From: Catenulispora sp. MAP5-51
GTDB lineage: Bacteria; Actinomycetota; Actinomycetes; Streptomycetales; Catenulisporaceae
Direction of reading: 5' to 3'
DNA: 64,000 nt
Assembly (NCBI RefSeq): GCF_041261205.1
Contig: NZ_JBGCCH010000023.1
Span: 62,001-126,000, forward strand
The notes beneath the pieces are model-generated. The model did not search any database. It was given only the letters and a program-made list of their open reading frames with translations, and was not told the DNA's origin. Shown here one piece after another: positions 35,452-43,595 of the stretch. The first letter of the stretch is position 1, and each line of letters begins with the position of its first letter. The position numbers and the translations under genes are program-made.

Positions 35452-36240
35452 CTAGAAGCGCCGGTTCGCCAGCTGGACGCCCACCCAGGCCAGGTGCTTG
35501 ACCCGGGCCACCGGCACGCTCCAGCCCAGCCGCCGGGCCGCCGCCAGCTTCTCGCGCCGCAGCAGGCCGCTCTGCGGCATGATCTTGGCGCGGTGGCTGA
35601 ACTGCCCCTCGTGCACCCGATAGCGCACCAGTTCCTCCGGCAGTGCGGCCACCTCGGCCCGGCCGAGGATCCGGAGCCAGAGGTCGTAGTCCTCGCACTG
35701 GATCGCGGCGTCGCGGAAGTTCCCGGCCTCGCGCACGACCTCCGGCCGCGCCATCACGGTGGACACCGTCACGGGGTTGAACAGCAACAGCCGGCGGGCC
35801 AAAGCGTCAGATTCGGCGGGACAGCGGCGCGGGCCGAGGTCGGCACCGGTCTCGCTGTTGAAGCGTCGAGACCAGGTGGCGAGCATCCCCAAGCCCGGAC
35901 GGCGGTCGAACTCGGCGACCTGGCGGGCCAGCCGCTCGGGCTCGCACAGGTCGTCCCCGTCGCAGAACGCGACCAGGTCGCCGCGGCACTCGGGCAGGCC
36001 CGCGTTCCGGGCCGCCGCGATTCCCGAGCGGGGACGCGAGGTGACGACGATCCGGATCTGGTCCTCGGGCAGCACGGCGGCCATGCGCCGGTTCTCTTCG
36101 CACTCGCCGTCCAGCACCAGGACGACCTCCCAGTCCTGGAAGGTCTGCTTCTGGATGGAGATCAGCGTCTCCTCCAGGTACTGCTGGCGCGGGGCGCACG
36201 GGATCAGCACCGAGACCCGCGGCGCCCTGCCCGCGCTCAT
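35452..36240 (-). CDS. GT2-family glycosyltransferase
   Basis: A 262-residue GT-A enzyme. VSVLIPCAPRQQYLEETLIS opens the fold, GIAAARNAGLPECRGDLVAF CDGDD gives the DXD-like metal site near 95, and CEDYDLWLRILGRAEVAALP is the ED motif of the catalytic base region near 180-200. ATG at 36240 overlaps the glycosidase stop as ATGA; the longer frame reaching 37212 is a shadow. It is read toward the flippase gene. It probably adds a sugar of the exopolysaccharide. Confidence 0.93.
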   Translation of the reverse strand: MSAGRAPRVSVLIPCAPRQQYLEETLISIQKQTFQDWEVVLVLDGECEENRRMAAVLPEDQIRIVVTSRPRSGIAAARNAGLPECRGDLVAFCDGDDLCEPERLARQVAEFDRRPGLGMLATWSRRFNSETGADLGPRRCPAESDALARRLLLFNPVTVSTVMARPEVVREAGNFRDAAIQCEDYDLWLRILGRAEVAALPEELVRYRVHEGQFSHRAKIMPQSGLLRREKLAAARRLGWSVPVARVKHLAWVGVQLANRRF

Positions 36241-37469
36241 CGTGCCTTCTTCGCGTTGGCGATGATCTGCTGCAGGGTGTAGAACGCGGGCCGGAAGGTC
36301 CCGTCGGCCCGCCGCAGCCCGAAGGCCAGATGGTCGGCGGGCACGTCCTGGTCGGAGAACCAGAAGAACGAGGTCACGTTCGGATACGAGGCCAGCGTGT
36401 CCACCTCGCGCTTGGCCTGCAGCACCTGATACGCCTCCTGCGATTTGTTCTGCTCCGGAGTCCCCCCGACCGCGGCCGGGATCGCCGATCCGGTCTCGGT
36501 GATCCAGATCGGCATGTTCGGCGCCCCGACCTGGTTCAGCGCGGCGACGATGCTCGTCGGCGACTGGCTGATGGCCTGGAAGGTCTTGCTGGTCGCCGGA
36601 TCTCCGTCCGGGTAGGGGTGATAGGAGATCCCGTCGATCGCCTTCAGGCCGCCGGCCTTGGCCACCGCGGTGATGAAGTCGTACGGCGTGATGAACGCCG
36701 AGCCGTCGCTCGGGTGGGTCGCCGCGAGGCCGCCCATCAGGATGAAGGCGTGCGGATCCGCGGCACGGATCGCCGAGGACACCGTCACCAGGAGCTTGGT
36801 GTAGTCCGCCGCGTCCGGGGTCGGGGCCCAGGACGTGAGGTTGGGCTCGTTCCACACCTCCCAGTAGTGGACGCCCCGGGCCGAGTAGCGCGCGGCCGCC
36901 TGCTTCAGGAAGTTGGCGTACCGCGCGCTGTCGGCGGGCGGGCAGGCGGCGGTGTCCTTGCAGGCGTCGCGGCGTGCCCACGGCGGCGGGAAGCCGAGGG
37001 TGGCCAACACTTTCAGGCCGCGGGCGTTCGCCGCGGCGACGACCCTGTCGAACTTGGAGAAGTCGGGCGCGTAGTTGGAGAAGGACTGGTAGTCCTCCCA
37101 GCCGAAGTCGACGCGGATGTAGTCCATCCCGAGCTTCTTGGCGTCGTCGAGCGCGGTGTTGAGCTCGTCCGGCTGATCGAACGTCAGCGTGTCGCTGTAG
37201 TCCAGGCCCCACTTCATGTCAGCCAGATGCGAGGTGTCCGTGCTGCTCGAAGTCGGTCCGGGTGCGGCCGTGCCGGACGCGGAACCCGGGGACGGGGTCG
37301 CACCGGACGCGTCCGTGGTGGCCGCGGTGCTCGCCGCCGGCGAGTGGCCGAACGCCGAGGGCTGGCCCGGGTCGCCGCCGGAGACGGCGGTCGCGATGCC
37401 GGCGGCGATGACGACCGCGGCCGCAGCGGCCCCGATGATCGCCCAGTGCCGACGCTTGCTGTTCGCCAT
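36237..37469 (-). CDS. Membrane-anchored or secreted glycoside hydrolase (clan A, GH39/GH5-like)
   Basis: A 410-residue protein with an N-terminal signal or anchor (WAIIGAAAAAVVIAAGIATAV) followed by a Ser/Thr/Ala/Pro linker to about residue 80, then a TIM-barrel domain. YWEVWNEPN near 206 carries the acid/base Glu and MPIWITETGSAIP near 322 the nucleophile Glu, the order and spacing of clan GH-A. FFWFSDQDVPAD fits the barrel end. ATG at 37469 has no strong ribosome-binding site. Coupled to the GT2 gene by ATGA. In polysaccharide loci such enzymes often trim or release the polymer; the substrate is unknown. Confidence 0.87.
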   Translation of the reverse strand: MANSKRRHWAIIGAAAAAVVIAAGIATAVSGGDPGQPSAFGHSPAASTAATTDASGATPSPGSASGTAAPGPTSSSTDTSHLADMKWGLDYSDTLTFDQPDELNTALDDAKKLGMDYIRVDFGWEDYQSFSNYAPDFSKFDRVVAAANARGLKVLATLGFPPPWARRDACKDTAACPPADSARYANFLKQAAARYSARGVHYWEVWNEPNLTSWAPTPDAADYTKLLVTVSSAIRAADPHAFILMGGLAATHPSDGSAFITPYDFITAVAKAGGLKAIDGISYHPYPDGDPATSKTFQAISQSPTSIVAALNQVGAPNMPIWITETGSAIPAAVGGTPEQNKSQEAYQVLQAKREVDTLASYPNVTSFFWFSDQDVPADHLAFGLRRADGTFRPAFYTLQQIIANAKKAR

Positions 37470-37713
37470 TATGATTTCGGGGCCGGTGACCGGCTGCCCT
37501 TCGCTCCCCTCGACCGGACTTCGTCGCTTGGCGGATCCGGTCGGTGACCGGGAGCGGCCGGGAGGCCGCCGCCGTCGCCGGGTGCCCGTGAAACGGACTC
37601 CCGCCTGCGAGCGTTCATAGTGCCATGGTTCGGCGTCTTCGGTGTCACCGCGCCGATTCTCGAACCCGGGCGGTTCGCACCCCACCATTCGGCTCGAAGA
37701 TTGCGCGGCACCG

Positions 37714-38883
37714 GTGAGAATTCTGCACATCGTCAACCTGGGCTTCGAGGCCGGGGGCGCGGAGAAGTTCGTCCGCATGCTCCGGGACGGCCAGACCGCC
37801 CGGGGCCACGAGGTTCGGGTGGTGGCGCTCGATGCGCCCTCGGGCAACCGGACCGTGTTCGCCGACGAACTGCTGCCCCCGGTGGGCGGCGGGCCGGCCG
37901 GCAAGCTGGCCGGGTTCCTCTGGCATCGCCAGGCCTACCGCGGGCTGCGGCGCATCATGCGGGAGTTCCGGCCGGACTGCGTGCACCTGCACACCGTCGG
38001 CGGGTTCAGCCCGGCCGTGTTCCCCGTGACCCGCGGCGCCGTGCGCATCCTCACCATCCACGGCCCCGAGGACTGGACCCGCAAGCTGCTGCGCTGGCAG
38101 ATCGCCGACAACGCCGGCCGGATCCCGCTCGGCGCGCTGCCCCGCTACCTGCATCTGCGCTTCCTGATGCGGCCCGCCTACCTGCTGGCCGGGCTGCGCC
38201 GGATCGACGGCTTCGCGGCCCCGAGCCGGTTCGTCGCCGAGCTGGTCCGGGCCGACGCCGGCCGGGTGCCGGTCCGGGTGATCCCGCACGCCGTGGACCG
38301 GGTCTTCGCCCCGTCCCCGGTCTCGGAGGTGTGGCAGGCCGCCTACGTGGGCCGGATCAGCCCTCTGAAGGGGGCGGACGTCCTGCTGGAAGCGTTCGCC
38401 ATCCTGGCCCGCACGCAGCCCAAGGCCCGGCTGGTGGTGGTCGGCGACGGCCCGGACCGCGAACGCCTGCAGGCCCGGGCCGCCGACCTGGTGGCGGCCG
38501 GCACGGTCGAGTTCCGCGGCTGGCTGAGCCCGGCGGAGGTCGCCGAGTGCCTGCGGGGATCGGCGCTGCTGGCCGTGCCCTCGACCACTCCCGAGATCTT
38601 CGGGCTGACCGCCCTGGAGGCGCTGGCCCAGGGCCGGCCCCTGGTCGCCAGCCGGATCGGGGCGCTGCCGGAGCTGGTCGGGCCGGACAACGGCGTGCTC
38701 GTCGCCCCCGGCGACCCGGCCGCGCTGGCCGAGGCACTGGCCGGGCTCGTCGGCGACGCCGAGCAGCTGGCACGGTTGGGCGAGGCCTCCGCGCGGCGCG
38801 CCGAGGCGTTCAGTCTGGATCGGTGCCTGGACGACTACGAGTCCTGGTACCGGCAGCTTCTCGCGGACCGCGGTCGTCAGTAG
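37714..38883 (+). CDS. GT4-family glycosyltransferase
   Basis: A 389-residue GT-B enzyme. VRILHIVNLGFEAGGAEKFV begins the fold, AYVGRISPLKGADVLLEAFA the second domain, and VPSTTPEIFGLTALEALAQG RPL holds the EX7E donor-binding region. GTG at 37714 (VRILHIV) was chosen because the fold starts there; GTG at 37642 adds 24 residues without support. It is divergent to the glycosidase gene and convergent to the ATP-grasp gene, so it is a monocistronic unit. Confidence 0.92.
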   Translation: MRILHIVNLGFEAGGAEKFVRMLRDGQTARGHEVRVVALDAPSGNRTVFADELLPPVGGGPAGKLAGFLWHRQAYRGLRRIMREFRPDCVHLHTVGGFSPAVFPVTRGAVRILTIHGPEDWTRKLLRWQIADNAGRIPLGALPRYLHLRFLMRPAYLLAGLRRIDGFAAPSRFVAELVRADAGRVPVRVIPHAVDRVFAPSPVSEVWQAAYVGRISPLKGADVLLEAFAILARTQPKARLVVVGDGPDRERLQARAADLVAAGTVEFRGWLSPAEVAECLRGSALLAVPSTTPEIFGLTALEALAQGRPLVASRIGALPELVGPDNGVLVAPGDPAALAEALAGLVGDAEQLARLGEASARRAEAFSLDRCLDDYESWYRQLLADRGRQ

Positions 38884-38899
38884 CTACCGGCACGGCGAA

Positions 38900-38921
38900 G
38901 GCGGGTCGCCAGCTACCCGCC
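38900..38921. terminator. Hairpin between convergent GT4 and ATP-grasp genes
   Basis: GGCGGGT (38900-38906) pairs exactly with ACCCGCC (38915-38921) over an 8-base loop, in the 55-bp gap between convergent stops. It can serve both strands. Confidence 0.55.
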
Positions 38922-38938
38922 CAGGCGGTTCGGCCCGG

Positions 38939-40186
38939 TTACCGACGCAGCCGGTTCGACGCGGCCTGCCACAGCGTCCGGGCGCCGGCCAGGAAGAACG
39001 GGGCGAGATCGTCCCGAGCGAACCAGGCCGCCTCGTCCGCGGCGCGCGCGGAGCGCAGCCAAGAGCGCAGGGAGAGCTCCCCCTCCCGCCGGAGGATCCG
39101 GGCGGCGATCGGGTCGTAGTTCTCGACCAACAAGCTCCGACCGGGCACCGCGTCCCCCGGCGTGAATCCGCGCCCGGTGAGGTCCAGGTGCATGGCCCGG
39201 ACCGCGTCGATGCCGGCGGAGTCCTGGAACAGCCGGAACTGGGCGCCCAGCCGGGGGTTGAAGTCCAGCAGCCGGTAGCTGTCGTCCCGCGGATCCCACC
39301 GGTAGTCGAGGTCGACGATCCCCTGGTAGCCCAGCCCGGACAGCAGCGCGACCGCCTCCGCGCGCAGCCGCTCGTTCGGCGCCCACGTGCCGTAGGTGGT
39401 CAGGCCCGCGTGGACCGGGAAGGAGCGCTCCTTGGTCCCGGTGTGCCCGAACATGCACTTCGAGCTCGCGTCGAAGTAGCCGTGGAAGAACCAGTCCTGG
39501 CGCGTGCCGGCCGGTGCGGGCGCGAGGTATTCCTGGAGCAGCAGGCCGGTGTCCGGGCCGTCGCCGGTCGCCCGGCGAGCCTGCTCGACAAGGGTGAGCA
39601 TCTCGTCCCTGCCACGGACGATCGTCGTGCTCTGCAGCCCCACCGATTTGTCGGCCGACCAGGGGCGGTTCACCTTGGCGACGACCGGATACCCGTGTAG
39701 GTCGGCGAAGGCCGCGGCCTCGGCGGCGTCCACCGGAACCGTCGTGGCCGGATGCGGCACGCCGGCGACGCGGCAGATCTCCGCGAGCGTCGCCTTCCCG
39801 GCGGCCCGCCGCGGCAGGTCGGCCGGCGGGGCGGGGAACAGGTACCGGGGCCGCAGCTTGTCGCCGTGCTCGGCCAGCAGGATCGCGCCGGCGTCGTCGG
39901 TGGTGACCAGCAGGGCCGGGCCCGGCAGCCGGTCGGCGAGCCGGTCCAGCTGGTCGAGCACGTCGTCGGGAGCGGCGCAGTCCGGCATCGGCGACACCGT
40001 CCGGCGCGCGTAGCGGGACGCGCCGGCCGGTGCGAACCGGTCCTCGCGCATGGCGTGGACCCGGATCCCCAGTCGTCCCAGACTGCGGATCACCCCGAGT
40101 CCGCCGTGGTGGAAGACGTTCCGGTCGAGCTTGAGCAGGACAGCGTCGGTAGCGGTGTCCGCGCCCACCGACGCTCTCACTGACAT
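38939..40186 (-). CDS. ATP-grasp carboxylate-amine/thiol ligase family protein
   Basis: A 415-residue ATP-grasp enzyme. GYPVVAKVNRPWSADKSVGL near 165 is the ATP-binding lysine strand, LLLQEYLAPAPAGTRQDWFF the hinge, and YQGIVDLDYRWDPRDDSYRL LDFNPRLGAQF the Mg-binding DxNxR region near 310. It would join a carboxylate to an amine via an acyl phosphate. ATG at 40186 was taken; TTG at 40231 would add 15 residues. TATAAG about 10 bases upstream could be a -10. Such genes occur in capsule loci, where they may add an amino acid to a sugar acid (inference). Confidence 0.87.
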   Translation of the reverse strand: MSVRASVGADTATDAVLLKLDRNVFHHGGLGVIRSLGRLGIRVHAMREDRFAPAGASRYARRTVSPMPDCAAPDDVLDQLDRLADRLPGPALLVTTDDAGAILLAEHGDKLRPRYLFPAPPADLPRRAAGKATLAEICRVAGVPHPATTVPVDAAEAAAFADLHGYPVVAKVNRPWSADKSVGLQSTTIVRGRDEMLTLVEQARRATGDGPDTGLLLQEYLAPAPAGTRQDWFFHGYFDASSKCMFGHTGTKERSFPVHAGLTTYGTWAPNERLRAEAVALLSGLGYQGIVDLDYRWDPRDDSYRLLDFNPRLGAQFRLFQDSAGIDAVRAMHLDLTGRGFTPGDAVPGRSLLVENYDPIAARILRREGELSLRSWLRSARAADEAAWFARDDLAPFFLAGARTLWQAASNRLRR

Positions 40187-40252
40187 GGAAACCAGCTTAT
40201 AGGTGAGTCCAAGGTGGCCCTCGCTCGTCAAGGAAATGCCGAACTGACTGGA

Positions 40253-40272
40253 AACCCTGGTCGCCGAGGGTT
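40253..40272 (-). terminator. Hairpin after the flavoprotein gene
   Basis: AACCCT (40253-40258) pairs with AGGGTT (40267-40272). Read on the minus strand it is followed by TTTCC, giving a weak terminator 60 bases past the flavoprotein stop and before the ATP-grasp promoter. Confidence 0.4.
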
Positions 40273-40331
40273 GCCCGATCCTATAGTTCGACGCTATTCG
40301 CCTGGCGTGAAGACCCTGGAATTGTTCCTGT

Positions 40332-41531
40332 TCAACGGGGCAGCCGCGGCGCCACGGTACGGGCCGCGAACGCCGCCCCGCATACGAAGCGCATCGACGG
40401 CCCGAACGTCGCGGCCGCCGCCAGCCCGACCATGTGCAGCCCGGGCACCGAGGAGTCGAAGCGCGCGCCGAGCTCCGGCGGGCCGTCCGGGCCCCGCAGG
40501 CCGCGGACCGCGCCGCGCAGCTCGTCGCCGAGCACCGTCAGCCTCCTGACCTCCACCTCGAAGCCGGTCGCGGCGATCACGTGGTCGACCTCCAGCTCCC
40601 GGCCGCCGGACAGCTCCAGCACGAGCCGGTCGCCCTGCGGCCGGGCCGCGGTGATCCGGGTGCCGGTGCGGGCGTGTTCGGCGTCGAAGGACTTCTCGAA
40701 GCGGTCGCGGATCCACCAGGAGCCCTCCGGGCCGAGCGTCTTGCGGACGACCTCCATGCGGTAGTCCTTCGGCATCCGCCGGAACACGACCTGCAGGTCG
40801 GACAACACCTTGTTGTAGTAGCCGGGCCCGAGACCCGATTCCGGGCGGCGGACGCGCTCCCACAACGTGGCGGGGAGCGGTCCGGGCAGGCTGTTCCACC
40901 TCAGCGCGCCCGTGCGCGCCACCAGCGTCACGTCCGCGCCCGCCTCGTCCAACAGCACGGCGATCTCGATCGCGGCCTGTCCGCCGCCGACCACGGTGAC
41001 CTGCTTGCCGTCGTACGCGGCCAGGTCGTTCACCGCGCTGCTGTGCAGCACCTGCGGCGCCGTGAGCCCGACCAGCGCCTCGGGCATCCGTGGGAACGGC
41101 AGGAACCCGGCTGCCAGCACCACCGAACGGGACCGCACCGAGGACCCGTCGGCCAGCTCCAGCGCGAACTCCCGGCCTTCCCGGTCGACCCGCCGCACGT
41201 CGCACTCGTGCAGGTCCGGAACGGCCTGCCGCTGGAACCAGCGGCCGTAGTCGACGAACGTCTCGACGGGAGTGGGCACGCCGTGCTCGTACGGCAGGCC
41301 TTCCAGCCGGCAGTACTCCCTCAGCGTGAAGCGGTCGCGAGGATCCGACAGGTGGGAGGCCCACGGCTCGGACTTGAGCTTCATGCCCATCGGCATGTGC
41401 TCGGCCCAGGCCTTCATCGGGGTACCGAACACCCGGGTGCGCGAGCCGCGCGCCGTGGCGTGCGCCGCCACCGACAGACCATAAGGCCCGGCCCCCACCA
41501 CTGCGGTGTCCAGGATCTCTGTACCTGTCAT
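40332..41531 (-). CDS. FAD/NAD(P)-dependent oxidoreductase (flavin monooxygenase-like)
   Basis: A 399-residue flavoprotein with two Rossmann motifs: TAVVGAGPYGLSVAAHATAR near 9-28 for FAD and QVTVVGGGQAAIEIAVLLDE near 175-195 for NADPH. HVIAATGFEVEVRRL is the ATGYE-type motif of N-hydroxylating and Baeyer-Villiger monooxygenases, and RMPEALVGLTAPQVLHSS fits the family. ATG at 41531 follows GAGAAGCG. It is upstream of the ATP-grasp gene on the same strand with a 145-bp gap. The substrate may be an amine or a sugar; not decided. Confidence 0.88.
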   Translation of the reverse strand: MTGTEILDTAVVGAGPYGLSVAAHATARGSRTRVFGTPMKAWAEHMPMGMKLKSEPWASHLSDPRDRFTLREYCRLEGLPYEHGVPTPVETFVDYGRWFQRQAVPDLHECDVRRVDREGREFALELADGSSVRSRSVVLAAGFLPFPRMPEALVGLTAPQVLHSSAVNDLAAYDGKQVTVVGGGQAAIEIAVLLDEAGADVTLVARTGALRWNSLPGPLPATLWERVRRPESGLGPGYYNKVLSDLQVVFRRMPKDYRMEVVRKTLGPEGSWWIRDRFEKSFDAEHARTGTRITAARPQGDRLVLELSGGRELEVDHVIAATGFEVEVRRLTVLGDELRGAVRGLRGPDGPPELGARFDSSVPGLHMVGLAAAATFGPSMRFVCGAAFAARTVAPRLPR

Positions 41532-41609
41532 CGCTTCTCGCTTCTCCCCTTGTTCCCCCACGACCAACGCGCACAGCTCGACGGAATGATCGGCCGGCCG
41601 GGCCCGCGT

Positions 41610-41729
41610 TCAGGATGCGGGCATCTTCGCGGTGTCTGGAGAGAAGATACCGGCCATCAAGTCCTCGACTTCGCCGACCTGCACAATCTCGCGCTGTGAT
41701 CGTCGCAACACGAAGACGCGCGGTCGCAC
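41610..41729 (-). CDS. Possible 39-residue peptide upstream of the flavoprotein
   Basis: A short frame from GTG at 41729 to TGA at 41610, 78 bases before the flavoprotein gene. The product has an acidic-hydrophobic stretch (VQVGEVEDLMAGIFSPDTAK) that looks protein-like, but codon third positions are poorer in G/C than in neighbours and the ribosome-binding site (GAGG, 2-3 bases before GTG) is badly spaced. With an ATP-grasp ligase nearby a modified peptide could be imagined; equally it may be chance. Confidence 0.25.
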   Translation of the reverse strand: MRPRVFVLRRSQREIVQVGEVEDLMAGIFSPDTAKMPAS

Positions 41730-41810
41730 CGCCTCGGTTCCGGCCGCCGGGGGAATCCGCGTCGAAGAACGCGCTGATGCCCAGAGTGTCTGATCGCCGG
41801 CCGGGCAAGA

Positions 41811-41816
41811 TAAAGT
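41811..41816 (+). promoter_or_regulatory. Likely -10 element of a leaderless transcript
   Basis: TAAAGT fits TANNNT and ends 6 bases before the ATG at 41823, so transcription would begin at or next to the start codon. No ribosome-binding site is present. Confidence 0.5.
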
Positions 41817-41822
41817 CCGCGC

Positions 41823-43595
41823 ATGACCGCGCAGAGCGATGAGCTGGCCGAGGTACCGATACCTCGGCGTGCAGCGTCTGGAACAGCGGCACCGGCGCAG
41901 CACGCTTCCCAGGCCCGGCCCGGGCCCCGTTGGCTCACGAACGCGCTGGCGCATCGCTGGCTCCTGGCGGCGATCGCCGTCGGTGTCGTCGTCCCGGTGA
42001 TCCTCGCCGCGGCGACCGGCAGCCTCTCGATCCCGCACAACGACGGATGGTCGTACAGCAAGATCGCCCAGGTCTTCGCGCGGACCGGGCATATCAGGCT
42101 TCTCGGCTGGAACCGGTCCCCGCTGATGGGGCAGTTCGTCATCCTGGGACCGCTGGCGGCCCATGTGTCCGTCCAGCAGTTGTCCGTCGCGGCATTCGCC
42201 GTGGTGGCGCTGGTGTCCGTGTACGACCTGCTGCGTCCCTCGATCGGGCTGCGGAACGCCGGGATCACGACGTTCGTCCTGGCTCTGTGGCCCGGCTTCG
42301 GGCTGATGTCCACGTCCTTCATGACGGACGTCCCCTCGCTGGCGGCGATGTTCCTGTGCCTGGCCCTCGGCCGCCGGGCCCTGGAGCGCGATTCGGTTCT
42401 CCTGTTCGCGCTGTCCCTGCTGTCCGGCTACTGGGGGACGACGATCCGGGACCAGTCCTTGGCCGCGCCCGCTGTCGTGGTGCTCTACGCGCTGTGGACC
42501 TTCCGCTCCCGCACGAAGCTGAAGCTGTGGATCGTCCTGGCCGGAGCGGCCGTGTTCGGCGTCGCCTACGAGGCCTTCAACGCCTGGTTCACAGCGCTTC
42601 CGAACAACGATCCGCCCACGTACCAGCTGGTGCCGGGGCTCATGGACACGACCACCTCCTCGATTCTGCGCTCCTACTTCACGATCGCGCTGGTCGCCGC
42701 CCCGGTCGTCTTCTGGATGGCCCGGCCGATGCGCTGGCGGCTGTCGGCCAGGTTGACCGCGCTGGGTACGGCGCTGGCGGCGTTGATGCTCCTGCACGAC
42801 AACCACACGGACACGTTCTTCCCGGGAGGCTCCGGCAACACCGGCGTCTATTTGGCGCCCAGCGGGTCCTACGCCGGCACGGTGATCGACGGCTACTCGC
42901 GCGTCGTCCTCTCGAACCCGGTCTGGTGGGCGCTGATCGGACTCGCGATCGTTTCCGGCGCGCTGTTGGCCGGGCTGCTGGTCCACAAAGCCCTGGGCAG
43001 CGACCGGCTCGTCGGGGCCTTCGCCCTGGTGTACTCGGCGGGGACCCTGTGGGCCCTGCTAGAAGGCCAGCGCTTGTTCGACCGGTACTCGCTTCCTCTA
43101 TTGCCTTGCCTCCTGGCCATCGCACTACGGCCGGATCCCGCAGCGCCGGGACGGCCGCGCGGCCTGCCCGCGACAGGCACGGAGCGACTGTCCGGGCTGA
43201 TACGCGGGACCGCCGGGGCCGTCGCAGGCGTGGCTCTCGGGGTCCTGGCGTTCGCGCTCATGACCAGCGCCCTGATCGGCGACTCACAACGGTGGAAACT
43301 CGACACCCGCCTGACCGCCGAGGGCACGCCCGCGATGCGGGTCGACGGCGGACTCGAGTGGGTGGGCTGGCACGCCTCCCAAGGCGTGACCAACAGGTAT
43401 CCTCCGCCCGAGGACAAGCCGGAAGGCTTCTTCACCAACGTCCAGCCGTGTTACGTCGTGACCGCCGTCGCGGAGACCGGGAAACTCGCACCGGGCTGGC
43501 AGCTCTCGCAGACAGTGGAATACCGGCAGTTCCTGGTGGCGGGGACCACTCGCCTGTGGATCTATGCCACGCACGCCTCGGGGTGCCGGTACTAA
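41823..43595 (+). CDS. Polytopic membrane protein, GT-C/GT39-like
   Basis: A 590-residue protein with about 11-12 membrane helices. The first external loop after helix 1 (SIPHNDGWSYSKIAQVFART) has the acidic residue and aromatic pattern seen in GT-C transferases that use lipid-phosphate sugars. After the last helix (GVALGVLAFALMTSALIGDS) is a ~110-residue external domain. It may transfer a sugar outside the membrane. It shares its stop region with the convergent MFS gene. It closes the exopolysaccharide locus. No signature was strong enough for a firm family name. Confidence 0.78.
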   Translation: MTAQSDELAEVPIPRRAASGTAAPAQHASQARPGPRWLTNALAHRWLLAAIAVGVVVPVILAAATGSLSIPHNDGWSYSKIAQVFARTGHIRLLGWNRSPLMGQFVILGPLAAHVSVQQLSVAAFAVVALVSVYDLLRPSIGLRNAGITTFVLALWPGFGLMSTSFMTDVPSLAAMFLCLALGRRALERDSVLLFALSLLSGYWGTTIRDQSLAAPAVVVLYALWTFRSRTKLKLWIVLAGAAVFGVAYEAFNAWFTALPNNDPPTYQLVPGLMDTTTSSILRSYFTIALVAAPVVFWMARPMRWRLSARLTALGTALAALMLLHDNHTDTFFPGGSGNTGVYLAPSGSYAGTVIDGYSRVVLSNPVWWALIGLAIVSGALLAGLLVHKALGSDRLVGAFALVYSAGTLWALLEGQRLFDRYSLPLLPCLLAIALRPDPAAPGRPRGLPATGTERLSGLIRGTAGAVAGVALGVLAFALMTSALIGDSQRWKLDTRLTAEGTPAMRVDGGLEWVGWHASQGVTNRYPPPEDKPEGFFTNVQPCYVVTAVAETGKLAPGWQLSQTVEYRQFLVAGTTRLWIYATHASGCRY

